DNA of 64,000 bases from contig DASXZD010000098.1 in NCBI GenBank assembly GCA_036502085.1, positions 18,693-82,692 on the forward strand, written 5' to 3'. This stretch comes from PALSA-505 sp036502085 (GTDB taxonomy: Bacteria; Actinomycetota; Actinomycetes; Streptosporangiales; Streptosporangiaceae). Position numbers and translations under genes: made by a program. A model generated the notes under the pieces. It worked only from the letters and a program-made list of their open reading frames with translations. It did not search any database and was not told the origin of the DNA. The number at the start of each line of letters is the position of its first letter. Within the stretch, counting starts at the first letter, position 1. This document shows positions 34,650-42,681 of this stretch, in pieces.

Positions 34650-35573
34650 ATGATGGAACCGGACGGCAAGTACGGAGAGGAGCTGCGACGCGCGCTGAGC
34701 GCTGTGGCGGATCCTCTCGTCCCTGCCGGTGACGGCCTGAACAGGATAAGAGAACGGGCGGCGGGCCGGCCGTCGGTACTTGCCTGGCTCTCCGCGTACG
34801 CAACGTATCTGCCCGGACTCCTGTTCACCCAATTCAGGGTCGCGGGCAGCTGGATCGCCGCGACCGCCGCCGACCCGTCGCCGATCACCGACCGGATCCG
34901 TGCCATGCGGCAGTGGCCGCGCCGCGGCCTCGGCATGCTGCGCGAGCCGAGTGCCTGGCTGCGGCCGACGCTCGCGGCGGCCGGCGCGCTGGCCATCGTC
35001 CTGCTCGCCACGCTGCTAGTGCCTAGGCTGCGCTATTCGGTCGAAGTGGCGCTCGACGGCGGTACTTCGACGGTCGGCGGCAATTCCGCGGTCGGGCTGG
35101 GCCCCGGCCCTGGCGGCCCGGGCGGGAATCCGGCCGGCAGCGGCCGGCATCAGACCGGGCCGGGCGGGCAGTCCCTGACCACGTCGGCCACCGGCGTCGG
35201 CACGACGACGCGGTGCACCGGCGGCTCCGGAAGCAAGCCCAACCCGCAGAGCAGCGGTCCGATAGTCCCGATCGGCCCGCAGCCCGGGCCTTCGGAGACG
35301 GCGACCGAGGAGGTATGGGGAGTTCTGCCGCCAGGCACGAGTCAGCCGGGAACGCCGGGCAGGTGCTCCACCGGCGGCTATTCGCCATCGTCCTCGCCGA
35401 CGATCAACACGTCGAGCACGCCGACCTCAGCGCCGACGACGCCGCCCACCACGCCCCCGACGACACCGCCCACCACACCTCCGACGACACCGCCGACCTC
35501 AACGCCGCCGACCACCCCGACGATCCAGACTTCCGTGACGCCGACCGATGACGGGTCCGCCAGCCCCGGCTGA
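34650..35573 (+). CDS. Single-pass membrane protein with Pro/Thr repeat tail
   Basis: A 307-residue protein. An N-terminal cytoplasmic part of about 105 residues is followed by one membrane helix (AAGALAIVLLATLLV). The extracytoplasmic remainder is low complexity: Gly/Ser-rich, then repeated TTPP units ending near the C-terminus. Two separated cysteines (near residues 190 and 240) lie in the outer part. No zinc-binding anti-sigma HxxxCxxC motif is seen, so a role as partner of the adjacent ECF sigma factor rests on position only. A double ATG starts the frame, preceded by GAGCGGGAGAG. Confidence 0.7.
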   Translation: MMEPDGKYGEELRRALSAVADPLVPAGDGLNRIRERAAGRPSVLAWLSAYATYLPGLLFTQFRVAGSWIAATAADPSPITDRIRAMRQWPRRGLGMLREPSAWLRPTLAAAGALAIVLLATLLVPRLRYSVEVALDGGTSTVGGNSAVGLGPGPGGPGGNPAGSGRHQTGPGGQSLTTSATGVGTTTRCTGGSGSKPNPQSSGPIVPIGPQPGPSETATEEVWGVLPPGTSQPGTPGRCSTGGYSPSSSPTINTSSTPTSAPTTPPTTPPTTPPTTPPTTPPTSTPPTTPTIQTSVTPTDDGSASPG

Positions 35574-35617
35574 GGCTCTGAGGGCCGGCGAGCCATCCGC
35601 AGCGGCCCCAGCGGCCG

Positions 35618-35669
35618 CAGCGGCTGAGAGGGCCCGCGGGCCGGGTGCTACCAGCGGCCGCAGCCGCTG
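35618..35669. terminator. Inverted repeats between convergent genes
   Basis: CAGCGGCT (35618-35625) pairs with AGCCGCTG (35662-35669), and a 12-bp perfect palindrome GGCCCGCGGGCC (35631-35642) lies between them. The right arm overlaps the last codons of rsmE. A bidirectional terminator is likely. Confidence 0.4.
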
Positions 35670-36394
35670 AGCAGGACGGCAGCGGCAGCGGTGCCCGCCG
35701 TGGACGAGCGGAGCACGGTCGGGCCCAGCCGCGCCGCCGTTGCCCCGGCCGCCGCGAACGCGGCCGACTCGGCCGGGCTCAGCCCGCCCTCGGGCCCGAC
35801 GATCAGGACGATGTCCCCGGCCGCGGGCAGCGGCAGGTCGCCGAGCCGCAGCTCAGCGTCCGGGTTGAGGACCGCGCCGAACGTGGCCGCGCCGAGCAGC
35901 GCCACCACGTCCCCGGTCCGCGCCAGCGCAGTGACCTCGGGGATGTGCGCGCGACGCGCCTGCTTGCCCGCAGCCATCGCGACCGCCCGCCAGCGGGCCA
36001 GCGCCTTGTCCCCGCGCGCCTGCGTCCATAGGGCGACACAGCGCTGCGCGCCCCATGGCACGATCACGTCCACGCCGACCTCGGTCATCGTCTCGACGGC
36101 GAGTTCGCCGCGGTCACCCTTGGGCAGCGCCTGCACCACGCAGATCCGCGGCTGCGGCGGCGGCCACAGCCGCCGGGCCACAACCGTCAGCTCCAGCAGG
36201 CCGGGCCGGGCGGCGCAAACCACGCACGAGACCATCAGGCCCGCGCCGTCGGTCAGGTCCACCCGCTCGCCGGGGCGCAGCCTGCGAACGGTGGCCGCAT
36301 GGCGTCCCTCCGCGCCGTCCAGCATGACCGTGTCGCGCTCCAGGCTGGAGCGTTCGGCGATAAAAACCGGCGGCCAGCCGGACTCGTCCGGCAC
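35648..36394 (-). CDS. rsmE: 16S rRNA m3U1498 methyltransferase RsmE
   Basis: A 248-residue SPOUT-class protein: an N-terminal PUA-like domain (VFIAERSSLERDTVMLDG) followed by the trefoil knot with VLIVGPEGGLSPAESAAF and LGPTVLRSSTAGTAA. It methylates U1498 of 16S rRNA using SAM. It lies 16 bases after dnaJ on the minus strand, the usual hrcA-dnaJ-rsmE order. It starts with GTG. Confidence 0.93.
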   Translation of the reverse strand: MPDESGWPPVFIAERSSLERDTVMLDGAEGRHAATVRRLRPGERVDLTDGAGLMVSCVVCAARPGLLELTVVARRLWPPPQPRICVVQALPKGDRGELAVETMTEVGVDVIVPWGAQRCVALWTQARGDKALARWRAVAMAAGKQARRAHIPEVTALARTGDVVALLGAATFGAVLNPDAELRLGDLPLPAAGDIVLIVGPEGGLSPAESAAFAAAGATAARLGPTVLRSSTAGTAAAAVLLSGCGRW

Positions 36395-36409
36395 CTGCGA
36401 TCCGGTGTC

Positions 36410-37549
36410 TCAGCGCCCGTTGAACGCGTCGCGCAGCCGGGAGAAGAATCCCTGCTGGCCGGGCGCGAACTTGCCGGGCGGAGCCTCCTCGCCGCGGAGC
36501 TTGGCCAGCTCGCGCATCAGGTTCTCCTGATCGGCGTCCATCTTGGTCGGCGTCTCCACGGTCACGTGAATGACCAGGTCACCGCGGCCGGAGTCGTTCA
36601 GGTGCGCGGTGCCGAGCCCGTACAGCGGGATCACCTGCCCCGACTGGGTGCCCGGCCTGATGTCCACGTCCCGCGGGCCGTCCAGGCTCTGCACCGACAG
36701 CGTGGCGCCGAGCGCGGCCGCCGCCATCGGGATCGTCACCGTGCAGTGCAGGTCGTCGCCCTGCCGCTCGAAGATGTTATGCGGCCGCTGCACGATCTCG
36801 AGGAACAGGTCGCCGGGCGGGCCACCGCCAGGACCCACTTCGCCCTCGCCGGCCAGCTGGATGTGCGTGCCGCTCTCCACCCCGGCCGGGATCCTGACCT
36901 TGAGCGTGCGCCGGGTCCTGACCCGGCCGTCGCCGTCGCACTCCGGGCAGGGCATCCGGATCAGCGTGCCGGCCCCCGCGCAGGACGGGCACGGGCGGGA
37001 GGTCATCACCTGGCCGAGGAACGACCGGGTGACCTGGTTGACCTCGCCGCGCCCGCCGCACACGTCGCAGGTCTCCGGGTGCGTGCCGGGCGCCGTGCCC
37101 TCGCCGGAGCAGGTCGGGCACACGACCGCGGTGTCCACGGCGAGCTCGCGAGTCGCGCCGAAGGCGCACTCGGACAGGTCCAGCTCGACCCTGAGCGTGG
37201 CGTTGCGGCCCCGCCGGGCACGGCCGCGCGGCCCGCGCGCGCCGCCCGCTCCGGTGCCGAAGAACGCGTCCATGATGTCGCTGAACGGGAAGCCCGCGCC
37301 GCCGAACCCGGCGCCCGCACCCGCACCGGCGGCCGCGAACGGATCCACGCCCAGGTCGTACATCTGGCGCTTCTCCGGGTCGGACAGCACCTCGTAGGCC
37401 TGGGTGATCTCCTTGAACTGGTCCTGCGTCCGCGGATCCGGGTTGACGTCAGGGTGCAGCTCACGGGCCAGCCGCCGGTAGGCCTTCTTGATCTCGTCTG
37501 AGCCCGCGTCGCGCCGGACGCCGAGCACGGCGTAGTAGTCGGTCGCCAC
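36410..37549 (-). CDS. dnaJ: Chaperone DnaJ (type I, Hsp40)
   Basis: A 379-residue Hsp40. The J domain begins DYYAVLGVRRDA with HPD present (ELHPDVNPD). A Gly/Phe-rich linker and four zinc CxxCxGxG-type repeats follow (CPTCSGEG, CDVCGGRG, CPSCAGAG, CPECDGDG). The C-terminal substrate domains complete it. It stimulates DnaK. The GTG start overlaps the hrcA TAG by one base (TAGTG), so it is coupled to hrcA and controlled through CIRCE. This is the hrcA-linked second DnaJ of actinomycetes. Confidence 0.95.
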   Translation of the reverse strand: MATDYYAVLGVRRDAGSDEIKKAYRRLARELHPDVNPDPRTQDQFKEITQAYEVLSDPEKRQMYDLGVDPFAAAGAGAGAGFGGAGFPFSDIMDAFFGTGAGGARGPRGRARRGRNATLRVELDLSECAFGATRELAVDTAVVCPTCSGEGTAPGTHPETCDVCGGRGEVNQVTRSFLGQVMTSRPCPSCAGAGTLIRMPCPECDGDGRVRTRRTLKVRIPAGVESGTHIQLAGEGEVGPGGGPPGDLFLEIVQRPHNIFERQGDDLHCTVTIPMAAAALGATLSVQSLDGPRDVDIRPGTQSGQVIPLYGLGTAHLNDSGRGDLVIHVTVETPTKMDADQENLMRELAKLRGEEAPPGKFAPGQQGFFSRLRDAFNGR

Positions 37550-38562
37550 TAGGACTCCGCCAGAATCTGACCTACGTAACGTGCCACCGCGCGCACTGCT
37601 CCCATCGCTCCCGGGTAGTCCATTCGTGTCGGGCCGAGTACGGCGAGCTTGGCCAGGACCTGATCGCCTGCACCGTACCCGGTGGAGACGATTGAGGCGT
37701 CATGCAGCCCCTCGACCGTGTTCTCGGCGCCGATCCGCACGGTGAGCGAGGCCGGGTCACCGGACTCACCGAGCAGCCGCATCAGCACCACCTGCTCCTC
37801 GAGGGCCTCCAGGACGTCCCGCAGGCCAGCGGAGAAGTCGCGGGCGGCGAGGTTGGCCGCCCCGCCGAAGACGATCTTCTCCTCATGCCGCTCCACCAGG
37901 CTCTCCAGCAGCACGGAGAGCACGGCCGCGCCGTTCGGCCGGTCGCTGGCATCCAGCCGGGCCGGCAGCTCCGCGACGACGCCGGCCGCGTCGGCCAGCG
38001 GGCGCCCGTCCATGCACGCGTTCAGCAGCGCGCGCAGGTGCGCGATCGAGTCGTCGGTGATGCTGTCGGGCAGATCGACGCCGCGCTGCTCCACCCGGCC
38101 GGTGTCAGTGATCAGCACGAGCAGCACGCGGGCGGGCCCGAGCGGCACCAGCTCCACGTGCCGCACGCAGGAGATCCGCAGCGACGGATACTGCACCACG
38201 GCGACCTGGCGGGTGAGCTGGGCCAGCAGCCGCACGGTCCTGGTGACCACGTCGTCGAGGTCGTAGGCGCCGCCGAGGAACGTCTCGATTGCCCGCCGTT
38301 CGGCCTGCGACAGCGGTTTCACAGCGGACAGCCGGTCCACGAACAGCCGGTACCCCTTGTCGGTGGGGATCCGGCCCGCGCTGGTGTGCGGCTGCGCGAT
38401 GTAGCCCTGCTCCTCGAGCACCGCCATGTCGTTGCGGATCGTGGCCGGAGACACGTCCAGGTTGTGCCGGTCGACCAGGGTCTTTGACCCCACGGGCTCC
38501 GTGGTAGACACGTAATCCTCGATAATGGCGCGCAGCACGGCAAGCTTGCGGTCATCGAGCAC
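37549..38562 (-). CDS. hrcA: Heat-inducible transcription repressor HrcA
   Basis: A 337-residue repressor with an N-terminal winged helix (RAIIEDYVSTTEPVGSKTL and SPATIRNDMAVLEEQGYI) and the HrcA core domain (YVGQILAE at the end). It binds CIRCE and represses heat-shock genes. The GTG start follows a strong GGGAGGTGA ribosome site. The CIRCE element lies 24 bases upstream, indicating autoregulation and co-control of dnaJ. Confidence 0.95.
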   Translation of the reverse strand: MLDDRKLAVLRAIIEDYVSTTEPVGSKTLVDRHNLDVSPATIRNDMAVLEEQGYIAQPHTSAGRIPTDKGYRLFVDRLSAVKPLSQAERRAIETFLGGAYDLDDVVTRTVRLLAQLTRQVAVVQYPSLRISCVRHVELVPLGPARVLLVLITDTGRVEQRGVDLPDSITDDSIAHLRALLNACMDGRPLADAAGVVAELPARLDASDRPNGAAVLSVLLESLVERHEEKIVFGGAANLAARDFSAGLRDVLEALEEQVVLMRLLGESGDPASLTVRIGAENTVEGLHDASIVSTGYGAGDQVLAKLAVLGPTRMDYPGAMGAVRAVARYVGQILAES

Positions 38563-38585
38563 TCGCTCACCTCCCGCGAAGCCCC

Positions 38586-38610
38586 TGGCACTCGATTATC
38601 TAGAGTGCCA
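38586..38610. promoter_or_regulatory. CIRCE operator for HrcA
   Basis: TGGCACTC (38586-38593), a 9-base spacer, and GAGTGCCA (38603-38610) form the perfect CIRCE layout (consensus GCACTC-N9-GAGTGC). It lies 24 bases before the hrcA start. It is also 70 bases before the divergent DUF3097 gene and may repress that gene too. Confidence 0.92.
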
Positions 38611-38680
38611 ATTCTATGACCGCCGGGGCGCGGCGGGCACAGCGTGGGCCAGATCACGTGAACAGATCACTGGAGGCAGG

Positions 38681-39496
38681 ATGCGCCGGGACTACGGGCG
38701 CGACGTACTGGCAGGTGACTGGCGCTCGGCCAGGCGTCCGCCGCCCCCGCAGATCGAGGCCGAGCGGGGCCTGGTCGTCGAGGAGGCGCACGGCTCGTTC
38801 TGCGGCGCGGTGGTCGAGTGCGCGAAGGACGCGGTGACGCTGGAGGACAGGTTCGGCAAGCAGCGCGTGTTCCCGCTGGAGCGCGGCGCGTTCCTGCTGG
38901 ACGGCCAGCGGGTCACGCTGGTCAGGCCGACCGCCGGCAGCCCGCGCCCGCCGGCCCGCACCGCCTCCGGCTCGGTCGCGGCACCGTCCGCCCCGGCCCG
39001 CGTGGCCCGCGCCAGCCGCATCTACGTCGAGGGCACACACGACGCCGAGCTGGTCGAGCAGATCTGGGGCGACGACCTGCGCGACGTCGGCGTGGTCGTG
39101 GAATACCTGGAGGGCGTCGATCACCTGCCGGAGCTGGTCGCCGAGTTCGCCCCCTCCCCCGGCCGCCGCCTCGGCGTGCTCGTCGATCACCTGGTGGCCG
39201 GGTCGAAGGAGAGCCGCATCGCGGCCGGGATCACCTCGCCGCACGTGCTCGTGGTCGGCCATCCGTTCATCGACATCTGGCAGGCGGTCAAGCCCGCCTC
39301 GGTCGGCATCGCCGCCTGGCCGCAGGTGCCCAGGGGCGTGCCGTGGAAGGAGGGCGTGCTGGCCGCGCTCGGCTGGACCTGCAGCACCGGCGAAGGCTGG
39401 CGGCGGATCAGGGCGGCCGCGCGGAGCTTCACCGACCTGGAGCCCGAGCTGCTCGGCCGGGTCGAGCAGCTGATCGACTTCGTCACCGGATCATGA
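38681..39496 (+). CDS. DUF3097 family protein
   Basis: A 271-residue protein of an actinobacterial family of unknown function. It has an N-terminal segment (RDYGRDVLAGDWRSARRPPPP), a linker rich in Pro/Ala, and a TOPRIM-like C-terminal part (IYVEGTHDAELVEQIWGDDL, then GVLVDHLVAGSKE and HVLVVGHPFIDIWQAVKP). The TOPRIM-like glutamate and DxL-type acidic residues suggest nucleic-acid or nucleotide chemistry, but none is proven. GGAGG precedes the ATG. The next gene starts inside its stop (ATGA). Confidence 0.8.
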   Translation: MRRDYGRDVLAGDWRSARRPPPPQIEAERGLVVEEAHGSFCGAVVECAKDAVTLEDRFGKQRVFPLERGAFLLDGQRVTLVRPTAGSPRPPARTASGSVAAPSAPARVARASRIYVEGTHDAELVEQIWGDDLRDVGVVVEYLEGVDHLPELVAEFAPSPGRRLGVLVDHLVAGSKESRIAAGITSPHVLVVGHPFIDIWQAVKPASVGIAAWPQVPRGVPWKEGVLAALGWTCSTGEGWRRIRAAARSFTDLEPELLGRVEQLIDFVTGS

Positions 39497-39996
39497 AAAG
39501 CTATCGGCCAGACCGGACCGCGGCACAGGGTGAGGCGGCCGCTCACGTGCATCATGAGCCCGCACGGTTTGACCTGGCTGCCGATCAGCCGACGCAGTCG
39601 GCGCGGCCGGACGGCCCGGCGCCGGTGATCACCGGCGACTCCGAGGGCCTCCTCGCGGCCTTCTGCTACCTCGGCGTGATCTTCTTTTCCTTCCTGCCCG
39701 CCCTGGCCGTCTACCTGTCCCGCGGCCGGACGTCGAGCTACCTGCGGTTCCACGCGGCCCGGGCGGCGAACCTGGCCATCACGCTGCTGCTGTTCAACAT
39801 CTGCGCGCTGATCGTGGGCGGGCTGCTCGCGCTGGACACGGTCGAGGTCGGCCTGATCATCGTGGTGCCGCTGGCGGCGACGCTGTGGATCGTGATGCTC
39901 GGCTACCTCATCCGCGCCGCGCTGGCGGCCGAGCGCGGCCGGCCGTATGACCTGCCCGAATGGCTCTGCGCCCAGGTCCTGAAGCCAGGCTCCTGA
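39493..39996 (+). CDS. DUF4870-like small membrane protein
   Basis: A 167-residue protein. The first 45 residues are polar; three hydrophobic helices follow (GLLAAFCYLGVIFFSFLPAL, NLAITLLLFNICALIVGGLL, IIVVPLAATLWIVMLGYLI). A YLRFHAARAANL segment between helices is the DUF4870/Tic20-like signature. Role unknown. The 3' end and the following bases carry a duplicated GAAGCCAGGCTCCT. It is coupled to the DUF3097 gene. Confidence 0.75.
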   Translation: MKSYRPDRTAAQGEAAAHVHHEPARFDLAADQPTQSARPDGPAPVITGDSEGLLAAFCYLGVIFFSFLPALAVYLSRGRTSSYLRFHAARAANLAITLLLFNICALIVGGLLALDTVEVGLIIVVPLAATLWIVMLGYLIRAALAAERGRPYDLPEWLCAQVLKPGS

Positions 39997-40024
39997 AGCC
40001 AGGCTCCTGAAGTAACGCCGCGCG

Positions 40025-41245
40025 TCAGCCCGTCAGGTCCCGGATCACCGCGTCGGCCAGCAGCCGCCCGCGGCGGGTCAGCACCACCCGCCCGCCGTCC
40101 CACTCGGCCTTCTCGGCCAGGCCGTCGTCCACCGCCGCCGAGGCCGCCGCCCGGCCGCGGTCGTCCAGCAGGCCGTGCGGGCAGCCCGCCGCCAGCCGGG
40201 TCGCCAGCATGATCTCCTCGGTCCGCCGCTCGCCGCTGGTCAGCACCTCGCGGCCCTGCCCGGGGCTGACGCCCTCGGCGAGCCGCGCCGCGTAGGCCCG
40301 CGGATGCCGCACGTTCCACCACCGGGTGCCGCCGACGTGGCTGTGCGCGCCCGGCCCGACCCCCCACCAGTCGCCGCCGGTCCAGTACAGCAGGTTGTGC
40401 CGACAGCGCGCGGCCTCGCCGGCCGCCCAGTTGGAGATCTCGTACCAGCCCAGGCCGCTGCCGCCGAGCACGTCGTCGGCCGCGAGGTACATGTCGGCCA
40501 TCAGGTCGTCGTCCGGGGCGGCGAGCTCGCCGCGCCTGATTCGCGCGGCCAGCCTGGTCCCGTCCTCGACGATCAGCGCGTAGGCGGAGATGTGGTCCGG
40601 GGAGGCCGACAGCGCGGCCTCCAGCGACCGCAGCCAGTCCGCCGCGGTCTCGCCCGGCGTGCCGTAGATCAGGTCGAGGCTGACCTGGCCGAACCCTGCG
40701 GCCCGCGCCCAGCCCGCGCAGCGCACCGCACGCTGCGCCGTGTGCACCCGGTCCAGGGTCGCGAGCACGTGCGGCACCGCGCTCTGCATCCCGAACGAGA
40801 TCCGGCTGAACCCGCCCGCCCGCAGGGCCGCGAGCGCGCGCTCGTCAACCGACTCCGGGTTGGCCTCGGTGGTTATCTCGGCGCCCGCCGCCAGCCCGAA
40901 CTCGCCGTCAATCGCCCGCAGGATCTCGCCCAGCTCCGCCGGGGCGAGCAGCGTCGGCGTCCCGCCGCCGAAGAACACCGTCCGCACTGGCCGTTCGGCG
41001 TCGCCGAGCACCCGCCGGGCCAGCCGGATCTCCGCCGCGGCCAGCGCGGCGTACGAGTCGCGCGCGCCGCCGGCCAGCTCGCCGGCCGTGTAGGTGTTGA
41101 AATCGCAGTACCCGCAGCGGGTCGAGCAGAAAGGCACATGAACATATATTCCGAACGGGGAGGCGCCGGTCCCCGCCATCGCACCCGCAGGCAGTGCGCC
41201 GTCGGCCGGGACAGGCTCACCCTCAGGAGGCGCGCCAGGCACCAT
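40025..41245 (-). CDS. hemW: HemW, radical SAM heme chaperone
   Basis: A 406-residue radical SAM protein resembling coproporphyrinogen III oxidase HemN. The motif CSTRCGYCDF gives C-x3-C-x2-C, and FGGGTPTLL follows. HemW proteins lack the HemN N-terminal residues and deliver heme rather than oxidise coproporphyrinogen. The first 25 residues are a low-complexity extension, so a start at the internal ATG near residue 23 is possible. The hemW-lepA neighbourhood is conserved across bacteria. Confidence 0.9.
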   Translation of the reverse strand: MVPGAPPEGEPVPADGALPAGAMAGTGASPFGIYVHVPFCSTRCGYCDFNTYTAGELAGGARDSYAALAAAEIRLARRVLGDAERPVRTVFFGGGTPTLLAPAELGEILRAIDGEFGLAAGAEITTEANPESVDERALAALRAGGFSRISFGMQSAVPHVLATLDRVHTAQRAVRCAGWARAAGFGQVSLDLIYGTPGETAADWLRSLEAALSASPDHISAYALIVEDGTRLAARIRRGELAAPDDDLMADMYLAADDVLGGSGLGWYEISNWAAGEAARCRHNLLYWTGGDWWGVGPGAHSHVGGTRWWNVRHPRAYAARLAEGVSPGQGREVLTSGERRTEEIMLATRLAAGCPHGLLDDRGRAAASAAVDDGLAEKAEWDGGRVVLTRRGRLLADAVIRDLTG

Positions 41246-41260
41246 GCGCCCTTACCACTG

Positions 41261-41932
41261 TCATCCGGTCGCCCGCGCCGCCGAAGCGGCCTGGCCGGGC
41301 GACAGCAGTTCTTCGGCCATGCTGTCCCACCGGCGGTTGTGGCCCGGTACGGCCAGCATCTGGCCGATCACCCCGGCGTCCCGCTCGTAGAAGGCCTCCA
41401 TCATCGCCGCGATCGTGACGCTGCCGGCCGGCCGGGACAGCAGCTCGACGTCGCTGCCCGCCTGTACCGTGCCCGGCTGCAGCACCCGGAGGTACGCGCC
41501 CGGCCGTCCGCCCTCGCGGAACCGCCTGACCCAGCCCTTCTCGGACAGCCAGTGCCGGAAGGTCGCGCACGGAATGCGCGGCGAGGTCACCTGCACGACG
41601 GCGCTGCCGAGCCGCCAGGTCTCGCCGATCACGGCGCCGGTCACGTCCAGCCCCTCGGTCGTGATGTTCTCGCCGAACATCCCGTCACGCAGCTCGCGGC
41701 TCAGCCGGGCCGCCCACCAGTCCAGGTCCTCGCGGGCGTAGGCGTAGACGGCCTGCTCGGGGCCGCCGTGGCTGTCCTGGTCCGCCTGCTCGTCGGTGTC
41801 CAGGCCGAGCAGGCCGACCTGCACCTGCCCGGCGACCGGGCGCTTGTCGATAGCCGTGCGGTCGAGCTGGGTGGCCCAGTCGACCTCACGCTCACGACCC
41901 GTGTTCACCGAGATGACCCGCGCGATCCCCAT
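41261..41932 (-). CDS. MOSC-domain protein (YiiM-like)
   Basis: A 223-residue protein with the molybdenum-cofactor sulfurase C-terminal (MOSC) domain: DSHGGPEQAVYAYAREDL, the MFGENIT segment and the conserved cysteine in SPRIPCATF. A C-terminal three-helix segment is seen in YiiM-type proteins that reduce N-hydroxylated compounds. The frame extends to 42025, but the family starts at GIARVISVN, giving the ATG at 41932. Confidence 0.85.
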   Translation of the reverse strand: MGIARVISVNTGREREVDWATQLDRTAIDKRPVAGQVQVGLLGLDTDEQADQDSHGGPEQAVYAYAREDLDWWAARLSRELRDGMFGENITTEGLDVTGAVIGETWRLGSAVVQVTSPRIPCATFRHWLSEKGWVRRFREGGRPGAYLRVLQPGTVQAGSDVELLSRPAGSVTIAAMMEAFYERDAGVIGQMLAVPGHNRRWDSMAEELLSPGQAASAARATG

Positions 41933-42068
41933 GTCCAGCACGCTAACCGACCCGCCCGCCGCCAGGCGAATCCATAACCTGCCTTCCCGACCCGCCCGCG
42001 TGCTCCGCCGCCCGGTGCCGTCCATCGCCGGGTTAAGCTGGAGAGGATCGCTGGGGCTGGAGGCGCGG

Positions 42069-42674
42069 ATGGCAGCAGAGCGTGGACATGCGATGCCGTA
42101 CGGACCTGGGAGCCCGCGGGGTGGCTACGGCCAGATGCGAGCCGCCGACGTGGACCGGGAACGGACGGCGGACACCCTGAAGGCCGCGTTCGTCGAGGGC
42201 AGGCTCAGCAAGGACGAGCTGGACGCCCGTCTCGACCAGGCGTACGGGGCGCGCACCTACGCCGATCTCGGCGCGCTGACCGCCGACCTGCCCGGCTGGG
42301 GCCGCCCGGCGCCGCCGCCGCCCGGAGCGATGGTCTATCCGCCCCGGCCCGGTCCGCCGGCCGCTTCTGATGCCACGAACGGCATGGCAGTTGCCTCGCT
42401 CGTCTGCGGGCTAGCCCAGGTTTTTTCGTTCGGACTCACTGCTATTCCCGCGATAATCCTCGGTCACTCTGCCCGCGGGCAGATCCGGCGAACGGGCCAG
42501 CGGGGCGACGGCATGGCCGTCGCCGGCCTGGTGCTCGGCTGGCTGGGCATTGCGTTCTTCGTGCTGATCGTGATCGGGTTCGCCGCCGCGGCGGTGACGT
42601 CGGGGCATGCCGTGACCCATTTCCCGGGCCCTGGCGGTGGCGGCCCGCCGCCGTTCCCCCCGCCCGGCCCGTGA
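42069..42674 (+). CDS. DUF1707 + DUF4190 membrane protein
   Basis: A 201-residue protein. The DUF1707 (SHOCT-like) domain covers about residues 24-75, with the signature RAADVDRERTADTLKAAFVEGRL. Two hydrophobic helices of DUF4190 (MAVASLVCGLAQVFSFGLTAI and MAVAGLVLGWLGIAFFVLIVI) follow. The C-terminus is Gly/Pro-rich. Function unknown. The ATG at 42069 is inferred from the start of the conserved region. Confidence 0.8.
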   Translation: MAAERGHAMPYGPGSPRGGYGQMRAADVDRERTADTLKAAFVEGRLSKDELDARLDQAYGARTYADLGALTADLPGWGRPAPPPPGAMVYPPRPGPPAASDATNGMAVASLVCGLAQVFSFGLTAIPAIILGHSARGQIRRTGQRGDGMAVAGLVLGWLGIAFFVLIVIGFAAAAVTSGHAVTHFPGPGGGGPPPFPPPGP

Positions 42675-42681
42675 CGGAGCG

